The translations under genes were made by a program, and so were the position numbers. A DNA stretch of 64,000 bases from Cryptomeria japonica (lineage: Eukaryota; Streptophyta; Pinopsida; Cupressales; Cupressaceae). Positions 45,789-58,599 of the stretch are shown piece after piece. The DNA is taken from assembly GCF_030272615.1 (NCBI RefSeq), contig NC_081415.1:188604270-188668269 (forward strand). The letters are read 5' to 3'. Every line of letters starts with the position of its first letter. The first letter of the stretch is position 1. The notes beneath the pieces were generated by a model that worked only from the letters and a program-made list of their open reading frames with translations, was not told the DNA's origin and made no database searches.

Positions 45789-46892
45789 TGATGGACTTGA
45801 AAAGCATTGAGAGCGGGGGGGGTGAATCAATGACACCAAATAAAACACTACTTCAAACACTAACTAGTAGATGAACTTAACCAAGCATTTAAACAAAATA
45901 CATGCTATCCAAAATTATAAAACAACATCCACAAAAAGTAAAGCATCCACCATAACACAAGTGTTTTATATGTGGGAACCCCAAATAGGTAAAAACCATG
46001 ATGAGATGGAACTCACAAGTTAACTATCTGTAGTAATAGATAACTAACCGGTTAAGGTCTACAAAGTGCTCTGCTAGGAGCCAATCTTGTTAGAGATCTC
46101 AAAGCTTGATTAGAAGCTTATACCTTGTTAAGAGTACTACCCTATTACGAGTAATCCCATTGGAGGATTTTAGAATACAAACTAATGCATCACCTTGTTA
46201 GAGGATTTATACAATGAATCTTGTTAGAGCTTACCCAATTAGGGGATTTGATTATGTTGTAATGATTAGAAAACAACAAGAATGTTTTGATTTGTTTTGA
46301 GTAGCACAATATTTGCTTGATCAGATCCTTCTAAGTACATTCAACACTGATCTTCATCTTAACACTTATCACTCTTCAACAAAAGCTTTCACTCTTGATG
46401 CATATCAGTATTCACATACCATCATTCTCTATCAATTTTAAATGATTCACTAAGATGTCTTTAAATAGACATTCAAATCTTATCTCAGCCTAAGGAAACC
46501 AAAACACAATTTCCTAGGTGCAATGTATCTAGACAAGTGATTAAAACTCATCACAAAAATGACCATCAAGAAGTCGGTGCTGGTAACTCATCACAAAAGC
46601 AGATACTAGTTAGAACAATCAATACCGGTTGGAACAAAACATGTGAACCGTTGCCCTGGAATCTTCCACTTGATCTCCATCTTCATCTTCATCTTCATTT
46701 TGATGCTGACTTAGTGTAGCCATAGTTTATCTCTTAAGCACATACCAGTTAGAGATAAGCCTTAAACATACTAGTTGATAGTGTAAACCAATTGAAGTTA
46801 CACCATTAGTCAATGTAATCATATGTGTGTGTGAGAGTGTTTCATTAATGACCACAAGTGATGAATAGATTACAATCATCAGCAAGCCAACA
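45789..46892 (-). repeat. 3' LTR of element 6
   Basis: It pairs with 51680-52778 (GGACTTGAAAAGCAYTGAGAG, GTTAGAGGATTTATACAATG). It ends GCCAACA at the polypurine tract. Confidence 0.88.
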
Positions 46893-47090
46893 ATCTCCCC
46901 CTTTGGCATTGATGGCAATACTTAGAAAATTTTAGAGTAATACAATACCGCTAAGTGTGCATACACAACAAATTTACGCATATACTAATACTCTCCCTTA
47001 ATGCAATACTCCACCTTAATGCATGCATAAATACAAAAAATTTAAAAGCACACATACATATTATTACTCCCCCTTTGACAATAATGCCAA
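46893..47090 (-). other. Polypurine tract array of element 6
   Basis: The plus strand shows TCTCCCCCTTTGGCATTGATGG at 46894, ACTCTCCCTTAATGC near 46990 and ACTCCCCCTTTGACAATAATG near 47068. The arrangement is as in elements 1, 3 and 8. Confidence 0.78.
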
Positions 47091-47172
47091 AATAAAAAAG
47101 TAAAATATATACATATATATAGAAAATCTATATCAAAGTGTTCTGCATATATTAACAACTTTTTAAAAAAGT

Positions 47173-49876
47173 TCATGCATTGGCTAATCTCGTAAAAACA
47201 TCATTAAAGTTCTGCTTCATTTGTGATAAAGCATTTTCCCATGATTCTAGTATGTTAGTAATATACTCAAATGTAGACATCAGTTGGGAATGGAATTCTT
47301 CCATCAAGTCCAGCGTGCAGGTTTCAGGAGTAGCAAGAATAGCTTCTGCATTGGAGTAGGTTCTCCGAAGAATGTCAACCTGTGAGGTGAGTAGACTCTT
47401 GAGCTCTTTTAGAGATCAGAGTCTCTTAGCCTTCTCAATATCATTCCTATCCAATCTGTCATGCAAATCATCTACAGACTGGTTAAAGGCATGAATGGAG
47501 TCCTAGAGTGGGACATATGCCTTGCATATTCATTCCATTCCTTTCTCAATTTCAACTTGACTCTTAGAAATGTTAGAATAAAAGAAAGAAACAGACTTCC
47601 ATTATGAGATAAAGCCATTTTGCCACTTTCAATGTTCTTTGCTAGTTTATCTCCATATTTCTTCTTGTGGCTCTTCTCAACAAACATTTGAGAAGCATCT
47701 TCAAGTGACTTGATTTGATTAGATGCATCTACAACTAACTGACCAAGTTTGCTAATGGGTGAAGGAAGATGTGCAACAACTATTTCTGGTAGTAAACCAA
47801 ACAAAATTTCTACTACATTCTGGATTGTCTCTGCTTCAATCCTTTTCTCTTTCAGTCTCTTCTTATGCACTCTATATTGCATAACATTAGCAATCTTCAT
47901 CATTTCTAAAGTGCTCAAAGTGTTCATATCAATGGGTCCTGAAATACTTAAAGAATCATCATCATCATCTTCAAGTAGTTTTTTCTTCGCTGGTTCAGGA
48001 GGTACACATTTAATGATAGCTCTCTTTGTATTCTTCTCTGTTGTCTCTTCATGTAACTGAGTGACAAATTTCTCAGTAGACTCCTTGTGAGTGTCTTCAA
48101 TGACTAGTGGAGATTGGGGTTTCTCTAGTTTTTCTGTTGCCAGTTCATTGTCCACTTTTAGTTGAGTAGCTAGTTGATCAAATAATGTAACCTGTACTTC
48201 AATAATTGTAGAAGGCTCCATATCTGGTGCAGTGTGTCTCCAGATAGGTCTACTGTGTTTTGAACATCTTCATCAACAAGAATAATGAAATCATCCTTCT
48301 TCTTGATTGGATTGACTATGTCAGGTTGAACAATCTCCTCTTCATCCATTTCTGGTAGAGGAACATCATCTGTAGCATTATCCTTATTGCTAAAGTGGAT
48401 GAATTCTTCCCTCTTTTTGATTACATAGGCTAGCTAATGTTTGTAGGTAGCTATATCAATAGGTGTAGTTGCCTTTGACACTACCTTTATCTTCTTGGAT
48501 GTTCTGTTAGTTGCTTTTTCCTTCTTTGGTTCTTCTTCAGAATATGTTCCCTCAAACTCTGGTTGCAAAATCAATTTTTTATTTCTCTTCTTTGGTGCAC
48601 TCTCCTTCTTTACACATACTTTAGGTGTTGGTTCCATTTTGGTTAGGACACTTTGAGTCACCCTTGTGGTCTTTTTCACATGAGACTTCTCATCAGACTT
48701 CTTTTTCTTTCCTTTCTCCTTAGCTACAGGTACAGTACCGGTTTTTGTTGGTACAACTTGGAGTGCCACAATGTCCATTTTTGCCTTATGTTTATCTTTA
48801 GGTGATGCTAACAGGGTATTAGCATAGCCAACTAGTAAATCATGATTAACCTCATAGCTCATATCTTCCATCTCTTCCTCTCTAGGCTCAATTGCTTGCA
48901 GCAAGCAAAAGTCAGTGGTAACAGTGAAGACTATGTCTTTTGCAAAGTGTTTTACCACATCTTCAGGTAACCTCATTCTCATGCTCATATTTTTCTTAAA
49001 TTCATTAAAATACTTATTCAAGGCAGCTGAAAAAGTATTCTTCATAGCCTTAATATTTCTCTTGATCGGTGCATTGACTGGTAGGTCTTTTGACCATTCA
49101 ATATCCCCAATTCACGGTAGGAAGTTCTGAAAATAGAAAAATAATCCAGCTAATAGCTGACCATATTTGAAATTTTGAGTGTTGTCCTTCTGAAAAGATT
49201 GCAAATTTTGAAATAATTGACTTCTAATGGCTTCATAGATATCATAATTTGCATTATCAACAGTCATTCTATGTGTTGCATGAATTGCTGCAGATGGAAC
49301 ACTATTAAGTCTACTAGAATAAAATACCCGATAGCCTATCACCATTGCTTCTAGTTTCATTGCAAGGTCTCTAATATTGTTGATAGAAAAAGTACACTTA
49401 TCAGATGTAGAACCGGTTAATTTGAAGACAATATCCTTTGAAATTCGTCTTAGCACAGGAATTTCACTAGTTGAGAAATAACCAATTACAACCTGAATAG
49501 CTTCCTTGGTTATTGTGTGAGTCCTTTCTAAATACATGTTCTCTCTCTGGACTTGACTCAAAATGATTCTAATGCGATCTTCCTCAAAATCTTCAAGAAA
49601 GCAGGTGGCATTAGAAAAAACTTTTTCAAAAACCCTAGCATATTTTATTTCAATCTTTTTGTTCTTATCATAGAGTGATTTCAACTGTGTATAGATGTGT
49701 AGAGTTCCTAAATCTTCTATCTTGCAATCTATATAACTGGACAAGTCACCTTTGACCACAACACCACTCGGGACTTGCGACAATGCATTATGAGACATAA
49801 TTTGATCTTCCTTTAGAGCTTCCTCAGGCTCAATAGTGTTTATCAACCTCTCTACAGACTTAGAAGTAGATGCCAT
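47173..49876 (-). pseudogene. ORF2 of element 6: long unrecognised protein
   Basis: It starts MASTSKSVERLINTIEP at 49876. The frame runs to 48434 with one stop at 49112, shifts near 48235, continues 48221-47472 and ends at 47173 after another shift: about 900 codons. Order: a 330-residue N-terminal region (SYIDCKIEDLGTLHIY, RIRIILSQVQRENMYLE, MVIGYRVFYSSR, GQLLAGLFFYFQNF), a basic K-rich middle (GKKKKSDEKSHVKK), an acidic stretch (LLEDDDDDSLS) and a helical C-terminus (IQNVVEILFGLLPEIV, IKSLEDASQMFVEK). The N-terminal region is the best conserved with element 3. I do not recognise it. It occupies the place of pol. Confidence 0.75.
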
Positions 49877-50321
49877 TCTAGATAAGTTTTGAAGTGGTAT
49901 ACTCAAAGAAATACCTTGTTTCTTGCGCGTCACTCCATTTTCTAATTGAAATGCCCAGATGCAAACTAGTTCACTGCTCTGGAACTTTTGATTCAACTTA
50001 ATTTCTCTAATCACAAAGAAATTCACCAATTGACAACAAGACAATCTTGTTCGGTTTTGCAATCGCTTCAAATTTATTTTCTCAAAATAGTTAGGGTGAA
50101 AATGATAAAGCAAAACTTGTTTTTATCCATTTTTGCCAACTGTAATTAATGCTCACACTTTAGGTTACAAACCCTAATTTCACCGCTTAAGTGAAATACC
50201 GGTATTAACACATCAACAAAAGGTCACCCAAATTCAAGATTCAAAAATTCTTTCCCGCTCATTTTACAAGGGGTCCGGAGATGTCTTATTGTTAAGCTCC
50301 CCTTAGCCATGTTAAATAGGC

Positions 50322-51617
50322 TTAAGTCACTGGTGTTGGGTTCTCTTCACTAGGTGAAGGAACAATTTCTTCTCCAGGCGAATCATCACTTTTCTTCTTC
50401 CACATCTGGCTCATATCCTCTTCGGTTTCCTCAACATCAACTTTCTACTTGCCTTTCTGATACTTGAAAGAGTTGTCTGGTTTTCTATTTCTTGATCTAC
50501 AAAATTTTGCTAAGTGCCCTGGTTTGTTGCAGTGATAACAAACCATACCAGATGAACTCCAAGGTCTTGCATTTCCTCTTCTTGAAATTCTTCTGTAGTT
50601 CATAGCCAAATGACCAAAGTTATTACAGAAGGTGCAAATCACATTTGTTACCTTTTCCATTTCGAATGGACTAAACTAGTTGTCGTAGGATCTTTGCAAG
50701 TTCATGTTTACCTAGTTATCAAAGTTCCTTATCCGGTCACCATTTGGTCTAGGATGCATGTGTGATATAGTATTGTTTTCTCCATATCTGCACTCAACAT
50801 ATCTATGCCCATACATTCCACATCTGAAGCAATGACCTTCAAACTTTCTTGACAAATACCTAGCATTAGTATTGTAATTTGCATTTCTATTAGGCTTGTC
50901 TCTACAGACATTTGCAGTATAACTAGGCTTATGGCAAACAAAGTAGATAGGTTTGAAAACCTTCTTACCAGTAATCTTATTGACTTTAGGAGTAGTTTTG
51001 TTTTCTAGATAGTTTCTCTTTGTACCAAAGGATTCACCTTTTTCAGTTGTATGAAAACCAAGTCTAGAGATATCACCCTTTGTTCCCTGTGATTGAATTT
51101 GTTCTTCCAGCATGGTAGAACTTCTGGCAGACTTTTCCAATTTCTCATTGGCTTCAGTAAGCTTTTTGACAAGATCTTCATTATGCTTACACAAGTTCTC
51201 TTTCAGAGATGATGCCAACTCAAGATCTAGCTTTAGGTTCTCCTTTTCTTCTGTTTTAGCAATCAAGTTCTCATGCATAAGGTCCTTTTCCCATTTGATC
51301 TTTATAATCTCTTGATCTCTTACCTTGATAAGATCTTTAGCAGCTCTTCTGGCTTCCAGTTTCTGACTCATGCAGATAGTGAGACCTTCTAGCTCTCTCC
51401 TTAGATTCAGTTTCTCACCGTTCACCTTTTCAACTTCTTCTGCTAAAGCTTCAATGTTGGCTTCATCTAAAGAACTATTGTCAGTTATTTCTAATGTTTT
51501 TTCAGATGTCTTTCTCCTTTTGACTTGAGAAGCTTTCGGTTTGCCCCTAAGGGATTCAACTTCATTTTTGCTAGCTTCTACATCTCTAGCCATCTTGAAG
51601 TAGCTCTTGTCCCCCAT
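50322..51617 (-). pseudogene. ORF1 of element 6: coiled-coil, zinc-knuckle protein (gag-like)
   Basis: One frame of 432 codons from MGDKSYFKMARDVEASK to the stop at 50322, with in-frame stops near 50712, 50675 and 50442. Residues 1-190 form a charged coiled coil (EEVEKVNGEKLNLRRELEGL, nearly the same in element 3). RLGFHTTEKGESFGTK follows. The knuckles are: a damaged YFVCHKPSYTANVC, then CFRCGMYGHRYVEC, CTFCNNFGHLAMNY (last Cys lost) and CYHCNKPGHLAKFC. The tail is acidic (VDVEETEEDMSQMW). Length and layout agree with element 3 ORF1 (437 codons), so the ORF was under selection before decay. Confidence 0.82.
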
Positions 51618-51679
51618 GGTAGTTTCAAGACTCCCTTATAAGTGGTTAAGCTTCAAAGAAGTTAGGCTCAAATACCAAT

Positions 51680-52778
51680 TCATGGACTTGAAAAGCACTG
51701 AGAGGGGGGGTGAATCAGTGACACCAAATAAAAAACTACTTCAAACACTAACCGATAGATGAACTTAACCAAGCATTTAAACAAAATACATGCTATCTAA
51801 AATGATAAAACAACATCCACAAAAAGTAAAGCATCCACCATAACACAAGTGTTTCATACGTGGAAAACCCAAATAAGTAAAAACCATGGTGAGATGGAAC
51901 TCACAAGTTAACTATCTGCAGTAATAGATAACTGACTGGTTAAGGTCTACAAAGTGCTCTACTAGGAGTGAATCTTGTTAGAGATCCCAAAGCTTGATTA
52001 GAAGCTTATACCCTATTTAGAGTACTACCCTGTTAGGAATATCCCCGTTGGAGGATTTGAGAATCCAAACTAATGGATCACCTTGTTAGAGGATTTATAC
52101 AATGAAGCTTGTTAGAGCTTACCCGGTTAGGGCATTTGATTTTGTTGTAATGATTAGAAAACAACAAGAATGTTTTGATCTATTCTGAGTAGCACAATAT
52201 TTACTTGATCAAATCCTTCTAAGTACATTCAACACTACTCTTCTTCTTAACACTTATCACTCTTCAACAAAAGCTTCCACTCTTAATGCATATCAGTATT
52301 CACATACCATCATTCTCTATCAGTTTTAAATGATTCACTAATATGTCTTTAAATAGACATTAAAATCTTATGTTGGCCTAAGGAAATCAAAACACAATTT
52401 CCTAGGTGCAGTGTATCTAGACAAGTGATCAAAACTCATCACAAAAATGACCGTCAAGAAGTCGGTGCTGTTAACTCATCACAAAATCAGATACCGGTTG
52501 GAACAAAACATGTGAACCATTGTCCTGGAATTTTCCAATTGATCTCCATCTTCATCTTCATATTCATTTTGATGTCGACTTAGTGTGGCCACAAGTTATC
52601 TCTTAATCACATACCGGTTGACACAAAGTACTGATTAGAGATAAGTCTTAAACATACCTGTTGACAGTGTAAACCAATTGAAGTTACACCGGTAGTCAAT
52701 GTAATCATATGTGTATGTAAGAGTGTTTCATCAATAACAATAAGTGATGAATACATTACAATCATCATCAAGACAACA
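51680..52778 (-). repeat. 5' LTR of element 6
   Basis: It follows the minus-strand primer-like site AATTGGTATTTGAGCC (a changed tRNA-Met site). Its left end reads TCATGGACTTG where the partner has TGATGGACTTG. It contains CACTGAGAGGGGGGGTGAAT. Confidence 0.87.
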
Positions 52779-53480
52779 TAAACTTATGGTACCATAGTCT
52801 AGGAGATTGTTTTAGATCATATAAAGACTATTCAAGTTGCAAACTAGACTTTATTTACCTTTTACCATGAAATTATTTGGTTGTGACAAATAGATTTCTT
52901 CCTCCAAATCACCATGAAGGAATGTTATCTTCTCATACATCTATTCAATTTCCCAATTATAGGTTATATAAAGTGATAACATAAATGAAATAAATGTCAT
53001 CTTTGTAATGGGCAAGAAAATATAACTGCAATCTATTTCCTCAACCTACAAGTACCCCTTTGTGACCAATTGTACTTTGTGCTTCTCAACACTACCATTA
53101 GGACCATAGTTTCTCTTGGGCACCCATTTACATCCCATGTATTATTATTCTTTAAATAATTCATCTATTCATCTATAGCTTTTATCTAGGTGTCTACATC
53201 ACTCATACACATAGCCTTTCTAATAGTCCTAGGATCATGAATGTTAAAGAAATCAAACCAAAAATACAACTAGAATCTGACATTGAATAATGAAACCTAT
53301 ATGTTTCCCACCTAATTCTCATAGACTTCCTTAAAAATTGAGGATTAGGCTCTTCTTCTAAAATTTAAAATCTACTAGATCTCTCCTCATCATCATGTCC
53401 ATTAGGCACTCATAGTTCCTCTTTCTCAAATATAGAAGGAGCCTCAACTACCTCCTTTTCTATTTCTCTTGATATAGCTC
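52779..53480 (-). pseudogene. Element C: copia RT fragment, upstream part
   Basis: On the minus strand, from about 53240 down to 52779, it reads TIRKAMCMSDVDTWIKAIDE, GCKWVPKRNYGPNGSVEKHK, VQLVTKGY, LHGDLEEEIYLSQPNNF and SLYDLKQSPR. These are the N-terminal landmarks of copia RT in order. It continues after element 6 at 45788. Several stops and shifts are present. The part right of 53250 is too decayed to assign with confidence. Confidence 0.85.
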
Positions 53481-53533
53481 AAAAGTATATATGTTTCATT
53501 ATTGGCATTTCCATAAAGATTGCATTAATGAAA

Positions 53534-54908
53534 TGTTATGTTTTTATTGATGTCAATTAATTGTTAATGATATTGTTATAATGTTGTTTTGTAACTAGTA
53601 GCAAGAGCTAGTGAAGAGAACTCTAACCGATAGATGAGTTTGTGGAGTGAACCAGGTATTGCTAAGTATAAGAGAGTTGAACTAGTAAACCCTGCCTATT
53701 GATTTGATAAACCCTAACTGATTAAGTCTAGTGAATTGGTCGTATTGGTTTATGATTTGATGATGAGCGGTAATGATTATGACAAATATGTGCATTGCAT
53801 GAAGAGAGTTTCAAAGTGTTTTTGGCGAGTTGAGATAACAATTTTTATCTTGGGAATGAGAAAGTAAATTGCATGTAATGCAAAGCATGTGATGAGTTAT
53901 TGAGTTTGATGAAATGGTGTTCAAGGACTGGTTGAGGGTTTCTTGAATGATATGCAGAGATTGTTATGCAATCCAATGGTCATACTTGAACCAACTTGTT
54001 TTTAATCCCTATGAGAGAATTAGGTTTTTGTTGTGTTACCGACCTAATTGATTTGTTTATAAGGTCGATGAGTTATTTTGTTTTAGAGTTGGAAAATTTT
54101 TAGTTGAGTGTGTGGTTGCCGAACTGGATGATGTATCTATAGTTTGTGTAAAGGCAGATAGGAGCATGAAAAGGATATGAACAAGCAAGTGTAGTTCTAT
54201 TCAAATAGATCAGAAAACTCTTGTTGTTTTCTAACAATTATAGTAGTTGAAATCCTCTAACCAGGTAAGCTTTAAGAAGCTTAGTGTTATTCAAATCCTC
54301 TAACTAGGTGGTCCATTAGCTTGGATTTCAAATCCTCTATCGAGATTACTCGTCATAGCGTATTGCTTCTAATAAGGAATTATAGTCAATCCCTTAACCG
54401 GGTGGTCCCTAACAAGATCTATTCTTAACATGACTTTTTATAAAAGCTTTAACAGGCTTGGCTCCTAACAGGACGGATTTCAGAAGAGTTCAAATAGTTA
54501 CCTTGTGAGTCTTATCTCAACCTGGTTTTTCCCATTTGGGTTTCCACATCAAAAATATTGTGTTAGGTGGTGAATGTTTACTATGGTTGATTTGCTTAAC
54601 TACTTAATCCACTTTGATAAGTTATGATAATTAGCAGCAATATGAAATGAGTTTTACTTATGTCTGTAAAAGTATTTGGATGTTTGTGAGTTTCAAGTTG
54701 TTTACTTTTAATCTGTTGTAATAGTCAACCCGTTAAACTTGACAGTGATATTGCATTTTTAGTTCAATGGTTTAACTTGTTAGTTCTAAGTTTATGTTGA
54801 GAGGTTGATTCTGAGATTGGTGAAAGTTTATATCAATTTTTCTATCTACTGATTCACCCCCCCCCTCTCAATAGTTGACTTGATCCTTATTCTTTCATCA
54901 TACCATCA
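53534..54908 (+). repeat. 5' LTR of element 7 (1375 bp)
   Basis: It starts TGTTATGTTTTTATTG and ends ACCATCA before a primer-like site ATTGGTATTAGAGC. It contains CTGATTCACCCCCCCCCTC near 54849 and the CCTTAACCGGGTGGTC ladder near 54390. It is related in sequence to the LTRs of element 8, in opposite orientation. Confidence 0.87.
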
Positions 54909-54978
54909 ATTGGTATTAGAGCTTCTCATATCCTCTAAGGTCTAAGCCTAATGACTTGAGCTAAAGATCTTGTAGAAC

Positions 54979-55161
54979 ATGGGTCTGAAGTTTAATAGAG
55001 AGAACTATAGGATATGGAGTGATAGATGATCAGAAGAAAGAGAAATAAGAAAACAATCAAGCACTGGAGTATATTATCAGTTCCATTTTTGATGTAGAGT
55101 ATGTAGATGTCCATGGTCTGGAGACTGCATATGAGGTATGGAAAAAACTTGAAGAGATTTA
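54979..55161 (+). pseudogene. Element 7 gag, 5' part
   Basis: It begins MGLKFNRENYRIWSDR, the same start as element 8 gag (LKFNRDNYRICSDR). About 150 bases are missing after SDR compared with element 8. The text then resumes at the segment around DVEYVDVHGLETAYEVWKKLEEIY and is cut at 55161 by element 8. Confidence 0.85.
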
Positions 55162-56594
55162 TGATTGTATGATGAAGGAATAAGTATCCGGTAGAATACT
55201 GAGAGGGGGGGATGAATCAGTATACTGAAAAACTGATACAAAGTTCTCAAACTCAAACTCAGTCAAACAAAGTAATCATGTCTCAGTCAAGATCAATATT
55301 CATAATAATACTTGACATCAACCGGTTTAACTGTTATGACAAATTTAATAGTAAACAACTTCAATCTTGTGAATATCAACAATGCTTAATCATAACTCAA
55401 CATATTCATCTCTTAATGCTTCTACTCAACACGCCTTATCAGATATTAACCAAATCAACAAATAAGATCACAACCACAAAAGCATTCACTACTTGACACA
55501 AATGTTTATACATGGAAAACCCAAATAGACAAAAACCACAGTGAGATGAGACTCACAAGGATAGCTATCTGAACTCTTTTGAAGTGCACCCTGTTAGGAG
55601 CCAAACCCTGTTAGAGCTTTACAATAAGTCCTGTTAAGAACTAATTCTAGCTAGGAATCACCCGGTTAAGGGGTTTACTAATATGCCTTGTCAGAAGCAC
55701 AATACCCTGTTAGGAGTAACCTCACTGGAGGATTTAAGAATCCAAGCTAATGGACCACCTTGTTAGAGGATTTAATGAGTAACCAAGCTTGTTAGAGCTT
55801 ACCCAGTTAAGGGATTTAACTTTTGTTGTAATTGTTAGAAAATAATAGTTTAACCAATCTGTCTAAATAGCACTAATTTTTCTTGATCAAATCCTTCTAT
55901 AAGCATGAGTCTACCTTCACTCAAAGTGCAGATCCATTCATTGATTTGGCAACTACACACTCAACAGGTTTTCTACCAACCTTGCCAACAACCTTAACAA
56001 ACAACTTCATCGACCTTAACTAGAAATCAATTAGGTCGGTAACATAGCAAAAACCTAATTCTCATCATCGAGATTACAAACAAGTTGGTACAATCTTGAC
56101 CGTTAGAAATTATGACAATCTCTTCACATTCTTCAAGACAATTTCAACTGCTCCATGATCACTTCTCTATTGGACTTTGTAACTCATCACATGTTGTGCA
56201 TTAGATGCAATCCACTTTGCTCCTTCCCTAGGCAAGAATAAACACACCAAAATGATTTGAATATCTCCTTAATTGAATGATCACACGTCTCCATCATTAC
56301 CGCTTATTAGATAACAAACCATCAAACTTGGTCGGTTATGATTTAACAACTGATAGGGTTTACCAGTTACATTGCATAGAAAGTTTTAACCCTTTACACT
56401 GGTTCAACTCACAAACTTAACATAAAGGTTTACAACATATTCCACAAATCTCTTCTTACCGGTTACTAGCCAATATCAAAAACAATAATATCAGCAATAA
56501 CATGAATACCATTTACTAGTTCAATTGACATCAATGACAACATATCATTAATGCAATCTTGATGCAAAATGCCAACAAACTCAAAATGATAACA
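55162..56594 (-). repeat. 3' LTR of element 8
   Basis: It starts TGATTGTATGATG (partner TGATGGTATGATG) and ends AATGATAACA (partner AATGCCAACA), next to the polypurine tract. Confidence 0.92.
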
Positions 56595-56850
56595 ATCTCC
56601 CCCTTTCAAATTGATGGCAATATAAATATCAATGCCTCTTATTGCTATTGAGATTGGTGAGATTGGTGAGAAGGAATCTTGGTTTACATTACCAAATATT
56701 CACCTTTCTCTGTTTGTCTTCAGCCTACCATTGGTTCACTTAATTAGACACATAATTCTTCTCCTCCTTTGACAGCAATGCCAAAGTGAAAGTAAAACAT
56801 GTAATTCTTCTTTTACTATGATGTTGATGCTCCCCCTATGGAATACATCT
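56595..56850 (-). other. Polypurine tract array of element 8
   Basis: The plus strand has TCTCCCCCTTTCAAATTGATGG at 56596, TTCTCCTCCTTTGACAGC near 56758 and GCTCCCCCTATGG near 56830. Confidence 0.75.
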
Positions 56851-56969
56851 GCTCCTTCATCAATCCATATAAAATTCTACAAGTGGTTCAAGGACTGATG
56901 CAATCAACATGATGCTTAACTAACTCCATGAAGAGGGACAATCCCCCAATTGACTTCTAAGATACTTGA

Positions 56970-58560
56970 AAGTGGTCTAAGGCAGAGGTTTGGTAAAGAT
57001 ATTTGCAAGCTGCTCTTTGGTAGAAATATCCTCCAAGATAACATCTTTACTTTGAACTTTTTCCCTCAAGAAGTGATATTTCAATTCAATGTGATTATTC
57101 CTTGTGTGCAAAACAATATTTTTTGAAATGTTTATTTCACTTTTATTATCACACAAAATCTTTATAGGTTCTGATATTTCTATCTTCAAACCTTCCAAAA
57201 TGTGCCTCATCTACATAGCTTGTATTTAATTCATATAAGCTACTACATACTCAGCTTCTACAATAGATTGTGAAGTGCAACTCTACTTTTTACTACTCCA
57301 AGAGACTAGCCTTCCTCCTAAAAAGAATGCTCCACCGGTAGTACTTTACCAGTCATTAATGTTTCCTGCCCAATCAGCATCTGTGTATGCTTTCAGATCA
57401 AAATTTCCACCATATGGATACCATAACCCATTGTCAACAGAACCTTTCAGATATCTAAAAATTCTCTTAGTTGCCATTAGATGTGCCTCCTCTAGATTCT
57501 TTTGAAATCTAGCAACAATACCAACTACATGGGCAATATCCGATCGACTGTGAACAACATAGTGTAGTTTTCCAATCATTGACTTGCATTCTGTTTCATC
57601 TATAGACTTAGATGCATCTTCCTTGGAAAATTTACAACCTGTAACCATTGGGGTTCCAACTGGTTTATAGTCACTCATACTGAAAGCCCCCAAAACCTAT
57701 TTACATACTTGGATTGAGTAATGAAAATATGATTCTTCATCTACTATATCTATAAGCCTATGAATTTTTTTATTTCCCCTACTAATGATATCTCAAATTC
57801 ATTTTTCATTACATCTGCAAAACAATTGATCATGTCATCATTACCTCCAAATATAATGTCATCTAAAAATACTTCACTGACCAATATTTCATCTCCTTCA
57901 GACTTTAGATACATGTTGTTGTCATCACTGGTTGTAGTGAATCCTGTCTTCATCAAATGAGTATGAAGCGGTTCATACCATGCTCTAAGTGCCTGCTTTA
58001 ATCCATACAAGGCTTTATGCAATTTCCATACCATGTCTTCCTTATCTGTCAATGCATAACCATCAGACTACTCTATATAGACCTCTTCTTCCAGTATCCC
58101 ATTCAAGAATGCAAACTTAACATCCATTTGGTATACCTTGAACTTTTTATGAGCTAGAAATGCAAGCAATGTTCTGACATCTTCTAGTCTTTCTACTAGT
58201 GCAAACTTTTCTCCATAGTCTTCTCCTTCTTCTTGTGCATAACCTTTGCATACTAATCTTGCCTTATTCTGAACTACAACACCATCTTAATTTAACTTGT
58301 TTCTGAACACCCATTTAGTACCTATAATATTCTTGTTTACCAGTCAGGGTACCAAGGTCCAAGTGTTGTTCTTATCAATTTGATCTAACTCCTCCTCCAT
58401 AGCTTTCACCCAATGATCATCACCAAATGCCTCTTTAGCACTTCTAGGTTCAAAGGTGGATATCATGCAAGAGTTCTCTCTTATTCTCCTTCTAGTTAGT
58501 ACTCGAATATCTTTATCCCCAATTATCTATTCAGGATTGTGATTTAGTCTCACATACCTA
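56970..58560 (-). pseudogene. RT and RNase H of element 8
   Basis: From the right: [67 protein letters not shown], then the open frame 58052-57750 with LYGLKQALRAWYEPL and the catalytic FLDDIIFGG. RNase H is in frames 57693-57346 (SMIGKLHYVVHSRSDIAHV, AYTDADWAGN) and 57210-56977 (LCDNKSEINISKN, ANIFTKPLP). Stops separate the pieces. Both RT catalytic Asp residues remain. Confidence 0.92.
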
Positions 58561-58599
58561 GGAATAACATGATCATTCTCTTCAGGTTCTTCTTTATCA

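Larger units (their letters stand above)
45789..52778 (-). mobile_element. Element 6: second pol-less copia-type element with ORF1 and ORF2
   Basis: LTRs at 45789-46892 and 51680-52778 flank a region with primer site, ORF1, ORF2 and a polypurine array, in the same order as element 3. Flanks read CAAAC (left) and TAAAC (right), a probable aged target-site duplication. It interrupts the RT of element C. No pol motif is visible on either strand. ORF1 and ORF2 are homologous to those of element 3, while the LTRs have diverged strongly between the two. Confidence 0.87.
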
